Shown here one piece after another: positions 36,101 through 47,360 of a DNA stretch of 64,000 nt. This DNA is from Synanceia verrucosa. Its lineage: Eukaryota; Chordata; Actinopteri; Perciformes; Synanceiidae. Where the stretch lies: positions 19,789 through 83,788 of the forward strand of contig JAQQSB010001462.1 of NCBI GenBank assembly GCA_029721515.1, read 5' to 3'. Positions within the stretch are counted from its first letter, which is position 1. Every line of letters starts with the position of its first letter. Below the pieces are notes generated by a model. The model did not search any database and was not told the origin of the DNA. It was given only the letters and a program-made list of their open reading frames with translations. The translations under genes were made by a program, and so were the position numbers.

Positions 36101-36600
36101 CATTAACTCGACTCTTGGATCTGATGTCAAATCAAAGGCGAATGACAAACATTATGAATAGTAGATTAGACTGTTAAATAAAGAATTAATAAATCTCAAA
36201 CACATTCTGTTTCCAGTTACTCTTTAGAAACACATCAAAATTAAAGAACAGATATCAATTATGAAACAAATATGAAACTAGAATAATTTCTACTTTTTCC
36301 ATTTCTTTTCAAATCTTAAAGTGGTGTTAAATGGACAAATTAGACTATGTGTTTTGGTGTACGTTATTGCAGAAGTAACTCTGTCTCCATCTGCTGTTAT
36401 GAGCTCCTCAGGTCTCTCCCGGCTCTCCTCACCTTCACCAGCCCAGTGAAGGCTGCAGCATGCACTGTTTAACTCTCAGCCGCCTGGCTCTATCCATGGG
36501 TGCCGTATAGGGGAGAAAATTTAGGACAATTCTAAGAGGCCACGACTGACAGGGGCCCCAAAAAATAGGTAAACACCAATATAAAATTATTAAACCATCA
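33171..36600. other. No gene recognised
   Basis: AT-rich. A 167-codon minus-strand open frame (33,313-33,816) shows no domain and ends in Lys-rich low complexity. A GATGCATGCATGCATG tract lies near 33,810. GCTAAC/GTTAGC-rich sequence at 35,560-35,615 is typical of small fish inverted-repeat elements. The EnSpm element's 3' terminus should lie somewhere here but was not identified. Confidence 0.35.
35236..35260. repeat. (GTT)n microsatellite
   Basis: Interrupted GTT tract. It gives rise to Thr/Gln-rich spurious peptides on the minus strand. Confidence 0.85.
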
Positions 36601-36611
36601 TCATTGAGTAT

Positions 36612-36910
36612 ATATACTGTAACACATGAGCAGTGGTTGTCCTGCTCATGTTTATGTTAACTGGACAATTACACTCAGTTGTGTGTCAGTCTAACCTCTG
36701 TAATGGGACAGTCCCAGTCCAAGCAGATAAATGTGAACTGGAACTCAGGGTTCAGGGCTCTCTGTGGCTGAGATCCTTCCAGACCTCTGTCATTCAGAGC
36801 CCAGCGCTGTCATACTTTACCTGTGACCTGAATAAAGATCTGTGAACTGCTTTTTTAACACAGTTCTCTGGTGTGTTTTCTTGGGGCTTCCAACCAAAGA
36901 ATCGGGCTAA
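36612..36910 (+). mobile_element. Possible solo LTR
   Basis: Starts near TGTAACACATGAGC (36,619) and ends near ATCGGGCTAACA (36,911), so it has TG...CA-type ends. An AATAAA at about 36,831 is followed by a GT-rich stretch (CTCTGGTGTGTTTTCTTGGG), the layout of an LTR polyadenylation region. No target-site duplication was found and no coding part is present. Promoter-like features are weak. Confidence 0.35.
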
Positions 36911-38330
36911 CAGTATTCAAGTTGTACAATAGTTTATTGTTTATTAATTCCTCAATTTGAATGATTTTATTCTCTTTTATCAATCACTTATTTGACTGTA
37001 TTTAACTTATAAGATGTTATTGTTATTTTTATTCATCTAGTTTTTACTTCTCACTGTTTTTCTGCTTTTACTGTTATGATAGCTTTTAATTTTCACAGTT
37101 TGCACAGATTCTTTGGGCTTGTCAGTCATCTGTGAGTCACTTTGAACTGCACTAACCTGTATGAAAGTGTCATATTTATTTGTCCTATAGAGGAGCTAGT
37201 GGTGTTAACAGGAGGTCACTGACAACACAAGGAAGTGCAATCAGTGACCAGGTGTGGAGCAAATGTTGGTGGAGAAACTGCTGGAAAATGTCTGTGTAAA
37301 TCCATGTGTGTGTTTCCTGTTGCCAACAAGGTGATGAAAAAGAGGAGTTGTGTGGGATGGACAGACTGACTGCAGAGACAGAAAGTGACTGAAGCACGGC
37401 TGCTTCAGCCCAAGAGGAGGAAGGAGATCTTTACCTTTCTACCAGTTTTTTACCACATAATCAGAGCTTTTGCACCTCATATTTATTCTTCTCTGCACTA
37501 TGTTTACATGTCATGCACCAAGATACCAAGCTAAATTCCTTGTTTATTTTCAGACTTACTTGGCAACAAAACTTCTTTTTGATTCTGGTTCCATAGAAGA
37601 AGACAGATGTTCTCCATGTTCTTGACGTTCACTCTGTATTGATAACAGTAGTAGTAGCTGCTTCAAAACGTCTGCTGCTTAAATTGTGTAAATTGTTTGC
37701 ATGTGATTTCCTGACAGACCTAACAAAGCATTAATACTGCATTTTTTTAAAGTCAGTATAATTCATGTATTACTTACTACTGCATCACTTTGATTTTTTT
37801 TTTTTGCATTGAATCGCAGCAAAAACTGTTTGTCACACATTTATCAAACTGAGCATTGTAGCAATGCTAACGTTAGCTTTCATTTAACGGGCTACCAATT
37901 GTCACCTTTCCTCAAATGTGCTTAATAAACTACACATACAACATGTAGTAATATTTCTGATTGAGACAGACAAGTAGCTAAACATTTACATTAATATCAA
38001 ATTTACATACAACTTATGTTTAAACACCAAGCAACACAGAGAGGGAAATGCTAACGGCTAACTGCTGCTAATGACCAGAGTGCATTAAGCACCACTGCTA
38101 ATGTGTGTAAACAACAGGTGTGAGTGCTTTAGAAGAACCAGTCTATGTTTTAATATGCAGGGTTATTAGCTCTACAACAATAAGCTCCAGATTTGTGGAG
38201 AACTGGAAACAAGCTGACCAAGGGTAGTTTTTCACATCTAGTCCCCCTTTAAGTGAACTGAACTCAGTCCTCTGTAAGTGGACCAAAAATAGGTGGTGGG
38301 CCGAGGCTGCATATCTGCTTTAGTTTTGAA
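36911..38330. other. No gene recognised
   Basis: AT-rich sequence with GCTAACGTTAGC (about 37,866) and GCTAACGGCTAAC (about 38,050) motifs of the kind seen in fish miniature elements. No domain-bearing frame. Confidence 0.35.
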
Positions 38331-38499
38331 AAATAATGATCCTAGTGAGGGAGGACCTGGATCTTTTACATTTTAAAGTTTATTTTTTTCTTAATCAGAT
38401 TTTCTTTGTTGGCACTCGTGATTCTTGCACATTTTTCCATAATCATAGTTTGAAGTTCGTTAATTTTGCAGGCAAACGCCGCAGCTTACTATATCAGCT

Positions 38500-38683
38500 A
38501 AACCAATGGCACGCACTGCATAAATCACATGACATTGTTCAGCCAATCAGGCGAGCATATGCGAAGAACAGCTGCTGCTCTCAAAATCCAACTCTGTGGA
38601 TACGGAAGTGGAGACAGAGATACAGCCATGGAAAAACTACCTGAAATATTTTGAGCTAAATAAGCAGCTGCCTACGTGTAGGT
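38500..38683 (+). other. Possible first exon of a transposase-like gene
   Basis: AGCCAATCAGG (about 38,539) is a CCAAT-type motif. About 40-140 bp downstream a frame reads VETEIQPWKNYLKYFELNKQ then LPTCR and ends at a consensus donor, CGTGTAG/GTAAGT (about 38,681). An acidic stretch before PW..YLKYFE is reminiscent of N-termini of zinc-finger transposase-derived proteins in fish (weak recollection). There is no clear ATG in that frame; the ATG at 38,629 is in another frame. Confidence 0.25.
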
Positions 38684-38689
38684 AAGTAT

Positions 38690-41600
38690 TAATGCTAGCT
38701 ATGGTATTTGATGTGTAACCTTTGGCGAGGTGACATTTATAATTTGTAAAGGTAGCGTTAAACGCTAGCCTAGCTAAAATCCCACCGAGTGTTAACAACT
38801 TGGGCTCATTTAATCAGTCAAATAAGCTCAAGAGACTCTGAATCTATATTTCAATATCGCTAACTATTCTAATGGAATCAATATTACATTATTCATTTAA
38901 CATGATGTGAATAACCCAAAGTGTTGAAAGTCAAGCGGTGGTAATTTAGCAGCTGAAAAACCACGACTCACAGTGTGTGAGTATAATTAACGTTACTAGT
39001 TAGTTTATTTAGTGTATTTTATTGGTGTTACTGCACTACTTTACTTGCCCCCATCAGTCTAAGTGTCGTCAGAGCCAGTGGTCAGCGTGTGAGCTGAGCT
39101 CAGAGCAGCCTTCTGTGACTTAGCAAGTTTTCTGGGGGAAACCCTGAGCATAATTATATATTTTAGTAGTTAGGCTAATATTTGACACAACATGAACCTT
39201 GTTGTCTAAGTGTAAGTGTGTTGTATTTTAATCAGCTTAGTGGCGCATCAATTGTGTGAAATGTTAATTCATCAAGCACTAACAGACTAACTATATTCCC
39301 ACTAGGTAATACTGCCATGATGGACAATGAGAAATCCTTTCTCTTACAATGTTTTTAAAAAGCATGTTCAACCTACAGAGTCGTAACACTTCTCGTCTTT
39401 TTTAAAGCCTCTCCTCAATCACAGTCTCGCAGAAATACTTGTACCCATTTTCATACAAGTTGCACTCTGTTGTCTCATTTGTCTTTTTAGAAGGTACTGA
39501 GTATAGTCTGTGAAACAGGTGAAGTGCTATCTTGCTTCACTGGGCCACTAAGTCCCTTGTCCCGAATGTGCAGAAGAAGACTCCATCTCTTTCTTTCTTC
39601 AGCTGCCAGAAGCAGTTTACCAGCTGTGATTGTTTCACACTGAACTCAGTTTGTCTTTAATTCTTTCCAGGTGTATGACTCATTTTTGTATTTTTCATGT
39701 TTGCAAATTATGCATTGTACTGGCAGAAGGTGTGGTGGACCGCTTGGATGTGTGGAGGTCACCAGTGTGTGATCTCAGAGCCTGTGTCTTTGCTGCAGTT
39801 CCCTCTACCATAGTCTGTTTCTCTTTCTACTCTCTAGCCTCTAAAAAACAAGAAGCAGACAACACATTTAGGCTTTTCTTCATTACATTTTAACAGTTTG
39901 AACATGTCAGGTTAATGGCACCATATTTATTGTTATTTTAACTCTCAGGTACACTTCCAAAGATTACAGTTGGGGACAAAAACGTCTGCATGTGCCTCGT
40001 ATAATAGCTTGCATTTTTATCCATGTTTTGTCTTTTTTTCAGGAGGTGTATAATGTTTTTGTTGTTTTTTTGTTTGTATTTCATTTTTTGGTCATTGTAT
40101 TGCCTTGACTATGGGCTAAATCAAATCAAATGATCATTTCTATTATTTGTCTTAGACTCATAGCTGAAGTTCAAGATTCACATTGACATGAGTGTTCTGA
40201 TTTGACACCTACCCTGTTTTTCAGCCTCTTTCTGAAATAAAGGTGCCTTTTCACATCTTCTCTGGACTCGCTTTATGTTTGTCATGTTTGTAAAGTGGCT
40301 GTAGCAGTCTCTGTGATAGCCACTGTTTGCTGGAATTGCAGCAGGTTCCTGAAGTTTGAGGTTTACAGTTAACTTATTTATAAGCGCTAAACACTACACC
40401 ACTGTGCCACCCTCAAGTACAATACATTATATTAAAATAATCTTACTGTTAGGAGCATTTTAAAGCTACATTAATCTTAATGCAGAGGCAAATGATCATA
40501 AGTTAACACAATTATAAAATATATAATGACAGTTAATGAACATATATGTAGTCAAAGCTAACTTCCATGTTCAGTCTCTGGCAAGCTGGGGGGCCACCTA
40601 CATAACACAACGACTATTTAGTATGACAACAAACCTTGGTTTTTAAGGTTAAATCTAAGCTCTGGCTCTTCTGCCCCAGTACTCTCTCTGGTACTAAGTC
40701 TTTCCACAGAAAACAACAAAAGTCAAAATTTTCTTCCATCCTGTGTCTATAAAGGGGTTACAGGACTGCCTTTATCCAAAAGATGCATACAGCACTCCAT
40801 TTCTGTGGTTTGCTAGCAAATGTAGTTTCAAGAGGAGGAGTGTAGTATGTGTGTGGCTAATTTTTATGACATTATGCTAATTTTGTCAGAGATGAAAAAA
40901 ATAATCTTACTGGACCTCAGATGTTGGAAATCAGTTTTATGTGCAAAGTTCACAATGACATTTTTTCAGAAGACGTAAGTTTTCAAAAGAAGGGATGACA
41001 GATCTACATCTAAATTATACATTTCCCTGCTTTATCAAGCTTGATGACGAACTGTCAGTTAACTTGATTAATTTTATCTCCTCTTAAAGTGATTGATATT
41101 TAAATTTCTTGTTATATTAGCATTGTGTGAAAGCGTGTACTGCGATCTTTATCTTGATTATGTACTGTACTCCTATAGCGTTAGCTTACAATCATAGCAG
41201 CAGTTTAACAATGTATCCATGGTAACTGGCAAATTTCGAGATGTATCATTGACAATAACTACTACTACGCCATGCATGTCGGACCTTCGAGCATAGCTGC
41301 CCGCGCAGTTAGCCGGAACCGGTAACCCAGACGCTGCTACTGAAACACAAAAATGTGCAAGAGGTAAGAGTGCCAACAATTTTTGTTTCATTTGTTGAAA
41401 ATGAAGATGTTGTCCACAAAAATTAGGTCCTCCCTCAGTGGGGATCGCTTAAATACACAAATCTCCCCTTGGCCCACCGCCTAACAAGACAGTCTGCAAG
41501 CTGGAAAGTGCACAGATGGAGGGGTGAGTGTCCTGCAGCTGTTGAAACAAAAAATCTGTGTGTGCCTGTGTAACTGGCTCTCAAGGTCTTTAACATTTTC

Positions 41601-42290
41601 TCCTTAAGTAGTTCATCATGAGAATGTAGATGGTATGAATTAATTCCATTAATTAAAATACATAAAGTTTAGATTTAAGACTAGAGACACCATAGCTGGT
41701 TTATATGAACAACTGGCTGCAACTTCTCTGATGATGGTGCAAAATAGAATGGATTTAGATCTGCTTCCAGCTGAAAAAGGTTAAGTATGCTTTATGTTTG
41801 AGATACCTGCTGTTGTACTTTCATCCTTAACAATAGAACTCCTGGTGGATCAGTGAGCAGAGCCGTGGCAGGCCTGATAAACCTATATGAGGAGCTGAAG
41901 GAACATGCTGGCATAGATAATCAGTTGGGATCACTCCTTGATTGGTGGTTTGGCAAGTAGAAATTATGGTTTTTAATTTCAATATTCATAATTATTCTTC
42001 ATTTGTTGTAGTAATAATTTTATTTGTACTTTGTGGTTGTTGTTGTAACCCCTGTGTCAGATCTCTTTCAGGTAGATTGATTTCAACTGTGATTGAGGGA
42101 ATCGCCTCGCCTCTACCAGATGTTATGTGTGATCTCATGTGGAGATGAGATCAACAGAGGGAATTGTTAGGATTTTGTGTATGCATTTTGTTAGATTGTC
42201 GCTATATTTTTGGCTGCCTTGTCAGGACAAGATCTCCTCAGCTCTCTGTTAACCTGCTCTGCAGTGATGGTGGTGGACAGAGGACTAACA
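38690..42290. other. Mostly unassigned; few exon-like pieces
   Basis: 41,408-41,465 (+) reads STKIRSSLSGDRLNTQISP, similar in feel to hAT C-terminal ends. 41,835-41,948 (+) is open and protein-like (TPGGSVSRAVAGLINLYEEL). No gene model connects them. 38,700-38,790 carries GCTAGC/GTTAAC-rich sequence. The rest is AT-rich with nothing recognised. Confidence 0.3.
40383..40413 (-). mobile_element. SINE head fragment, minus strand
   Basis: GGGTGGCACAGTGGTGTAGT on the minus strand is the first ~30 bp of the tRNA-headed SINE; the rest is missing. Confidence 0.6.
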
Positions 42291-42296
42291 CATCAG

Positions 42297-42368
42297 TCCC
42301 ATCTGGTCTAGTGGTTTGGATCACTGGTTTTCATGCTGGTGGCTGGGGTTTAACTCCCTCTAGAGGAA
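42297..42368 (+). pseudogene. tRNA-Glu(TTC) pseudogene
   Basis: TCCCATCTGGTCTAGTGG opening and CTGGTTTTCA anticodon arm match tRNA-Glu with anticodon TTC. The acceptor stem has three mismatches and the anticodon stem two. The B-box region reads GGGTTTAACTCCC instead of GGTTCGACTCC. Not expected to be functional. First member of the tRNA relic cluster. Confidence 0.75.
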
Positions 42369-43029
42369 TGACTGTTTTATGGCAGCAGTAGTTCAGTCTA
42401 TGGAGACCAGAGCCGTATAGAGAGAGTAGTGGGGAGCACAGGAAGCTACAGCTAACACAGTTGATGGACAGCTATCCTGAAGCAGACACTGGTAAATATA
42501 TTTTCTTTACAAATTCCACACGATGAAAACAGCCAAGCCTTCAGGAGTACAAGGGTGAAAAAGAGAAAAGACGAGGAGAAGAAGAAGACCAAATATTGAG
42601 GTATGTCTTCTAATGTTTACATAACAAAGATATGACAATTAGTTTCAACTATAGCTAGCTAGCTAGCGAAGTAGCAATGATAGTACAATAAAATATTTAA
42701 AGATAAATAACAGGCCAGTGTCTTTTTATAGAGATAACTGTTCCTTCTTTGGATGTTGTGGTTTCTAGACTCTATGTTGTTACTAGACTATATGTTGTTC
42801 ATAGGACTATCAAAATTAGCGCACATGGATTAATCCAGCATTATAATTAATATCATAAAAACCTCCCTGATATGTATGACAGGGATAGTGTAATTTTTTG
42901 AACAACACTATCATCTACTGTATTTCAATGCTATCTTTAGTAAGGACCTCTGATTGTTTGAGGCAACTGAGATTTAGAAAATTGCAGAATATAATAAGTT
43001 ATTCAACAGTGTGGTTTGATAGTTGTTGT

Positions 43030-43140
43030 TTCAGAATGACAGAGTGGTTTAAGGCACCTTGCTCAAAGACTGAAGTCTTTTCTCTGTAGTGGGGCTTCTG
43101 AACTCTGAATAGGAATGTGTTTTCAATCCCACTTCTGATG
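43030..43140 (+). pseudogene. tRNA-Leu(CAA) pseudogene with intron
   Basis: TTCAGAATGACAGAGTGG opening, GCTCAAAG anticodon region (CAA), about 20 extra nt after the anticodon as expected for the intron of vertebrate tRNA-Leu(CAA), and CAATCCCACTTCTGA 3' arm. The acceptor stem keeps 6 of 7 pairs. The A box is changed (GACAGAG for GGCCGAG). The B box reads TTTTCAATCCC. Confidence 0.75.
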
Positions 43141-43390
43141 TATTTTTTCTCCAATTTTCTTGTATTGATATACTGTAGGATAGCATCATTTCACTCCATC
43201 CTCTCCTGGTACTCAAACAGTAGATTGAGTGCATGGTGAACCTGGGGTCTGAGGAGATGATGTATGAAGTCACTGCAACTGGTCTGTGGTCAGTCAGAAC
43301 CTTCTGGGATGAGGCAGGATGTTTTTGGAACTTTTTTAGTCTCAATTTGCAGATAAATTGCAGACTATGTTGAAACTGCCTTTTTGACCC

Positions 43391-43462
43391 ATGATGGTGG
43401 TATAGTGGTGAGCATGGCTGCCTTCCAAGCAGTTGATCTGAGTTTGATTCCCAGTAATCACA
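43391..43462 (+). pseudogene. tRNA-Gly(TCC) pseudogene
   Basis: TGGTATAGTGGTGAGCAT D-arm and CTGCCTTCCAAGCAG anticodon arm match tRNA-Gly(TCC) exactly; the T-arm reads AGTTTGATTCCC. The acceptor stem has an A-C and a G-A mismatch. A T-run (CCTTTTCC) follows within 10 nt, a plausible old Pol III terminator. A paired inverted copy lies at 51,123-51,206. Confidence 0.8.
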
Positions 43463-43582
43463 GTCCTTTTCCTCCAGTGATAGTATAGTGTTGCTTTGAT
43501 TTTGTATGAAAATCAGCAAGAGTCATGTGTGGCCTACATTTCAACAGTGATTGGTATTATGGTGGTTTGTTGTGATGTCATC

Positions 43583-43654
43583 GGGGATGTAGCTCAGTGG
43601 TAGTGTGCATGCTTTGCATGTATGAGGTCCTGGGTTCAATTCCTGGCATTTCCA
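43583..43654 (+). tRNA. tRNA-Ala(TGC), near-intact
   Basis: 72 nt. The acceptor GGGGATG pairs fully with CATTTCC and includes the G3-U70 alanine identity pair plus a second G-U. The anticodon arm CATGC-TTTGCAT-GTATG is fully paired with anticodon TGC; the T-arm is fully paired, with one G-U on either side. The D-stem has one T-T mismatch (GTGT for GAGC). No strong T-run follows immediately. It may be a slightly decayed gene rather than an active one. Inverted degraded copy at 50,955-51,001. Confidence 0.75.
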
Positions 43655-43685
43655 ATACTTCTTATATTCACATTAAAGGAGAGGC

Positions 43686-44203
43686 TCTGTTGTCACCACT
43701 GTGCCATTTGAACAACACAGCTGCTTCCTTCTACAGTCATGGAGAAGAACTAGAATACACTTCTGAAGTGGTAATTTTATTTTGAAAAACTCCCAGACGG
43801 CACAGTGGAGCCATCAAACGTAATATGAACCTTATGAAAACTGAATTAAAATATCACTTAAGTACTTCTAGTTTGAGTCGGCATTGATGAACTGGAGCAT
43901 GCTACAAGCTAAGCATGTTCATGCAGCTAATCAGATGGATGCTAATGGCTAACAGGCTAAAGCTACCATTTAGCAGTGATCAAGTCTCCACAGACCTGAG
44001 GATGAAACTAAATGAAGAAGTTAACTACAGGGCTTGTTAAATTGGTGTCAGCTGACTGCAGATCAGGTTCATATTATGTTTGATGGTTCCACTGAGCTGT
44101 CTGGGAGTTTTTCAAAATAAAACTACCCATTCAGAAGTGTATTCTAGTTCTTCTCCATGACTGCAGAAGGAAGCAGCTGTGTTGTTCAAATGGCACAGAG
44201 CCA
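43686..44203. repeat. Inverted repeat, ~140-bp arms
   Basis: Arm 1 (43,686-43,833) and arm 2 (44,066-44,203) are reverse complements at high identity: ATGGAGAAGAACTAGAATAC is the complement of GTATTCTAGTTCTTCTCCAT, and CTCCCAGACGGCACAGTGGA mirrors TCCACTGAGCTGTCTGGGAG with two changes. The spacer is about 230 bp. Arm 1 starts just past tRNA-Ala. It could fold into a long hairpin or be a miniature element; a third partial copy lies at 50,820-50,930. Confidence 0.85.
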
Positions 44204-44212
44204 TCAGAGCAA

Positions 44213-44235
44213 GTCTCTCTCTCTCTCTCTCTCTC
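44213..44235. repeat. (CT)n microsatellite
   Basis: About eleven CT units directly after the second arm of the inverted repeat. Confidence 0.95.
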
Positions 44236-45060
44236 ATCTTACCATGTGCTTCTGTTTACTTCTAGATATGGCAGTGGCTAAAGAGGCTTATGGGGTCACA
44301 ATACAGTTAACAGTATCAGTCACCTAAATTACAAATAAGTGTATAACACTAGCTTCAAATGAGCCTTGTGCTCACAGAGCTTATGTTGAATGTCTCCTGA
44401 TATTAATTTCAAGGACCACCAGAACTTCCTAAAGCTTTGCACCAACCGAGGTCCGGTTGGCGCTGCAGCTATTGCTGCTAACTGGAGCCTGGTTACTGCT
44501 GCCGTGCTGGCCGAGCTGACCAGAACGATTGCTGCCGTGTGAACCGAGCTCCAGACTCCTCCGGTAGCTGCAGTGCTAACGCTACAGGGTAAAACAGAGT
44601 AAAATAGCCTCCTGTGCTCATTGAAGCAGCCAATAACAGAGCAGCTGCTGTGCCTTGCTCCTAACTTTCTTGAATTGTTTGTGAAAGTTACCGAGGGTGG
44701 GCAATCACAGTCAAATGAGCCAAATAGTAAAAATGAACATAAACATGTCAGCATTTATTTAACAGAACTCATTTGAATCAGCAGAATTATAACAAAAGTC
44801 TTCTTTGAACGTTCTCCAAACATGTTACTGATGTTTATATAATTAGCATGGCGACACCAAACATAGATTAACAATCCCACGACAGAATTGTACTGAACTC
44901 TGTCGTGGATTGGTCCAAAGGTAGTCATGTGTTTAGTGTATGCAATTTTTACTACACAACAGTAAACACTAGTTGTCGGTACTCTCTATATATACGGCTC
45001 TGTTCTCCAAGGACTGAGCTACTGCTGCCCTAAAACAGTCATTTTCATTCGGGGAGTTGA
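44236..45060. other. No gene recognised
   Basis: Contains a GC-rich patch (44,450-44,600) with GCTGCCG motifs and a small perfect inverted repeat at 44,877-44,908. The 141-codon minus-strand frame at 44,329-44,754 follows base composition and has no domain. Confidence 0.4.
44877..44908. repeat. 10-bp perfect inverted repeat
   Basis: CCACGACAGA and TCTGTCGTGG flank a 12-nt spacer. Probably an internal palindrome of an unidentified miniature element. Confidence 0.7.
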
Positions 45061-45064
45061 AAAC

Positions 45065-46035
45065 CAGGGGTCTGTTTCACAAAGCAGGTTTAGTGAAAAC
45101 TCTGAGTCTGTTAACCCTGAAATGAGGGAAACTCTGAGTTTTCCATTTCTAAAAGGGAGGTAACTTAAACCAGAGAAAGAGGAGTAACTCTAGCCTGTTT
45201 CACAGAGAGAGGTAACTTAAGCTCTCGGTCAGTTACCGTAGTAACGAACTCTATGAAGCTAACCTGGTCGGGACCAGGTTTTTCTCAATGAACCTGAAGT
45301 TTCTCTCTGTCTGTCTGTTTCAACCACACACACTGTTTGATTTCCTCATTCATTCATTCATTCATTCAGTCAGCAGGTGTCAGTTTTGGCGTCTATCAAA
45401 CTGACATGTCATTTCACTAATGATCCAGTGGATGAAGATCGGGAGATTGCACATGCTAATTTGCATACGTGCACGAGATTTGACTGCAAAAAACATTTTG
45501 TGAATATTTAATTGTGAATATTTGACATTGTGATCTTAGAAAACATTTTAGTGACCATTAAGTCAGAGATGTGTTCATAGGCAACCATTCAAACAGTTTT
45601 CCTCTGTAATATTATTGTGATTGCAAAGGACTACATTTAAACTTACGCACTGACCACGGCAGCATTGTTGTCCCACGCTGTCTCCCTCTCTTTTGCAGCT
45701 GCGGTGAAAATGGTGTTTCACTTCTTTCCAAAAACATGTTCAAACTTCACCATATGAGCACATTAAGATCTCCAATTCAAGTGGGGTGAAAAACGCACCC
45801 CTCTACTTCCCCGATGCCATGGTGACTCGTCAAATCAGGTATTTATTGATGCTGGCTTTTTATCGCTGTGGTGTACGTGTTTAACTGAAGGTGAAACTAC
45901 TCCGAGTTGATTAAACCAACTCAAATCAGCTGATCTGGAACCGAAACTCAGAGTTTTCTATCTCAGAGTAGATCAACTCAGAGTTCAGGGTTACACTCAG
46001 AGTTTGTTGAACCTGTCTCTGTCTCTCAGACAAAA
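45065..46035. mobile_element. Terminal-inverted-repeat element, Harbinger-like
   Basis: The left end (GTCTGTTTCACAAAGCAGGT ... AAACTCTGAGT ... TTAACCCTGAA) is mirrored at the right end, where the reverse complement reads ACAGGTTCAACAAACTCTGA ... GTAACCCTGAACTCTGAGTT. Motif CTCTGAGTT recurs in both arms. On the minus strand near 45,650-45,715 a frame reads AAAKERETAWDNNAAVVSA, like the Myb/SANT-type helix of Harbinger accessory proteins (weak). An ATTC tetramer run lies at 45,345-45,368. Target duplication not determined; superfamily tentative. Confidence 0.55.
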
Positions 46036-46037
46036 GT

Positions 46038-46210
46038 CTCTGTTGGGTCTTCTCCACTTGGTGATAGGTGTGTGGACCAGGTGAGGTCAGCTCAGATGTG
46101 GACTATATATACTGAATGAAGGCAGGAAACTGTGTTTACTATCTGGAAGTATGTTTAAATCCATCATTAGTAACAGTAACTATCAGGCTCATCATGTGTA
46201 GTGTTTAGTG
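46038..46210 (-). mobile_element. LINE fragment plus shared flank
   Basis: Matches 63,785-63,958: AGTCTCTGTTGGGTCTTCTC, GGTGTGTGGACCAGGTGAGG, GACTATATATACTGAATGAA and the following ~100 bp. The first ~60 bp are the minus-strand LINE coding end seen in full at 63.4-63.85 kb; the rest is not LINE protein-coding. Confidence 0.75.
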
Positions 46211-46248
46211 TATGGGCTAATGCTTGCATGCTAACTTTTGCTTCTCAA

Positions 46249-46323
46249 GTCTCTGTGGTGCAGTTGGCCAGCCCGCTCGGGCTGTTAACTGAAAGTTTAG
46301 TGGTTCGAGCCCACCCAGGGATG
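46249..46323 (+). pseudogene. tRNA-Asn(GTT) pseudogene
   Basis: GTCTCTGTGGTGCAGTTGG opening and GTGGTTCGAGCCCACCCAGG 3' arm match tRNA-Asn; the anticodon is GTT in GCTGTTAACTG. The acceptor and T-arm are intact apart from a terminal G-U. The anticodon stem carries an extra G and mismatches (CTCGGG against CTGAA). The B box GGTTCGAGCC is perfect, so transcription is conceivable, but folding is impaired. Confidence 0.75.
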
Positions 46324-46329
46324 ATGGTT

Positions 46330-47180
46330 TATGTGTTTAATAAACCAGCTAAAGTAATCTGAATCAAGGCTGGAATATATTCTCCGACTATGTAATACGT
46401 TATCCGACCGTAGCTATGGAGACCCCTCGAGCCCTCACAGTTCTCTGTCATGATGCGTGTTGTGCACCCATGCGGTGAAATGCACCGCCTCGAAAGTGAA
46501 GCAATTTGCCTTAATAAAATACTATTTTATGACTTCATTATTTGTGAGGGAGATAGAAGAGTAGAGCATTGGTTGCTTTCAGTATTTAAAACTCCTCTTC
46601 CTCTTTCTTCTCAACACAAAATCGGATAAGAGCGAACACAAACCAACACCTTTCAATATGTTCTGTGGAAATATACCCCAGCCATAATTACTAAATGACT
46701 TAAATGGATATTTTGAGCAGGTTTAATGTGTTTGACTTGCCTTTCACAAGGCTAATCCATACTTTAGTTTCTGTCTTGTCGCTAGCTGTTGCAGAGATGA
46801 CCTGTCTGTTTCTGTGTAGGGAGAGGGGCTGCATTTCACAGCAGGGGTGTAACTAGAGGACCAATCACAGCCCTTGTCGTCTCTGTCTTCCCTTGATGGA
46901 TTGACGGACAGTTAAAAAAAAATTCCTGCGCCCGGAGAGGACAGAGAGGCTCTCCGTATCTACGTACGGCACTTTACGGAGTACTATAAGTTGGATCTTC
47001 TGTCTGAATGAATAACCTGTGTTGTGTGATCAGCAGCTAAAATCAGTAATATTCACTAATTTAGCTAATGAAGATTTAGAGAAGCTGTATTAAAATGCTG
47101 TGTTAAAATATAGTCTTTCAACTAAGAGTTACTTTCATCAAAGCTATGGAGCAGCTCCTCTAAAGTTTACTGAGAACCGC
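46330..47180. other. No gene recognised
   Basis: AT-rich, no repeat family identified. The only long similarity noticed is general fish intergenic sequence around CCGACCGTAGCTATGGAGAC (about 46,404). Confidence 0.3.
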
Positions 47181-47187
47181 CCTATGG

Positions 47188-47360
47188 GGGGGATGGCTGT
47201 AGCTCAGTGGGTAGAGTGGTCGCCTTTCAACTCTCCTGCTCCACAACAAGTTGTTGTGTCCTTGAGCAAGACACTTAACCCTGAAGTTGCTCCCCAGGCG
47301 CCTTACTGTAGGCAGCCAACTGCTCCTTTATGGGATGGGTAAAATGCACAGGTTAAATTT
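47188..47360 (+). mobile_element. tRNA-headed SINE, second family, partial
   Basis: GGATGGCTGTAGCTCAGTGG is the head of another common fish SINE whose 5' part resembles a tRNA (A-box-like TAGCTCAGTGGGTAG). It is followed by TGTCCTTGAGCAAGACACTT and AGTTGCTCCC. The B-box part and 3' tail are deleted or degraded. Confidence 0.7.

Noticed and set aside
43049..43519. 156-codon minus-strand open frame
   Set aside because: It runs antisense through the tRNA-Leu and tRNA-Gly relics, so it is fortuitous.
44329..44754. 141-codon minus-strand Ala/Val/Ser-rich frame
   Set aside because: It tracks a GC-rich GCTGCC patch; no domain or conserved neighbour.
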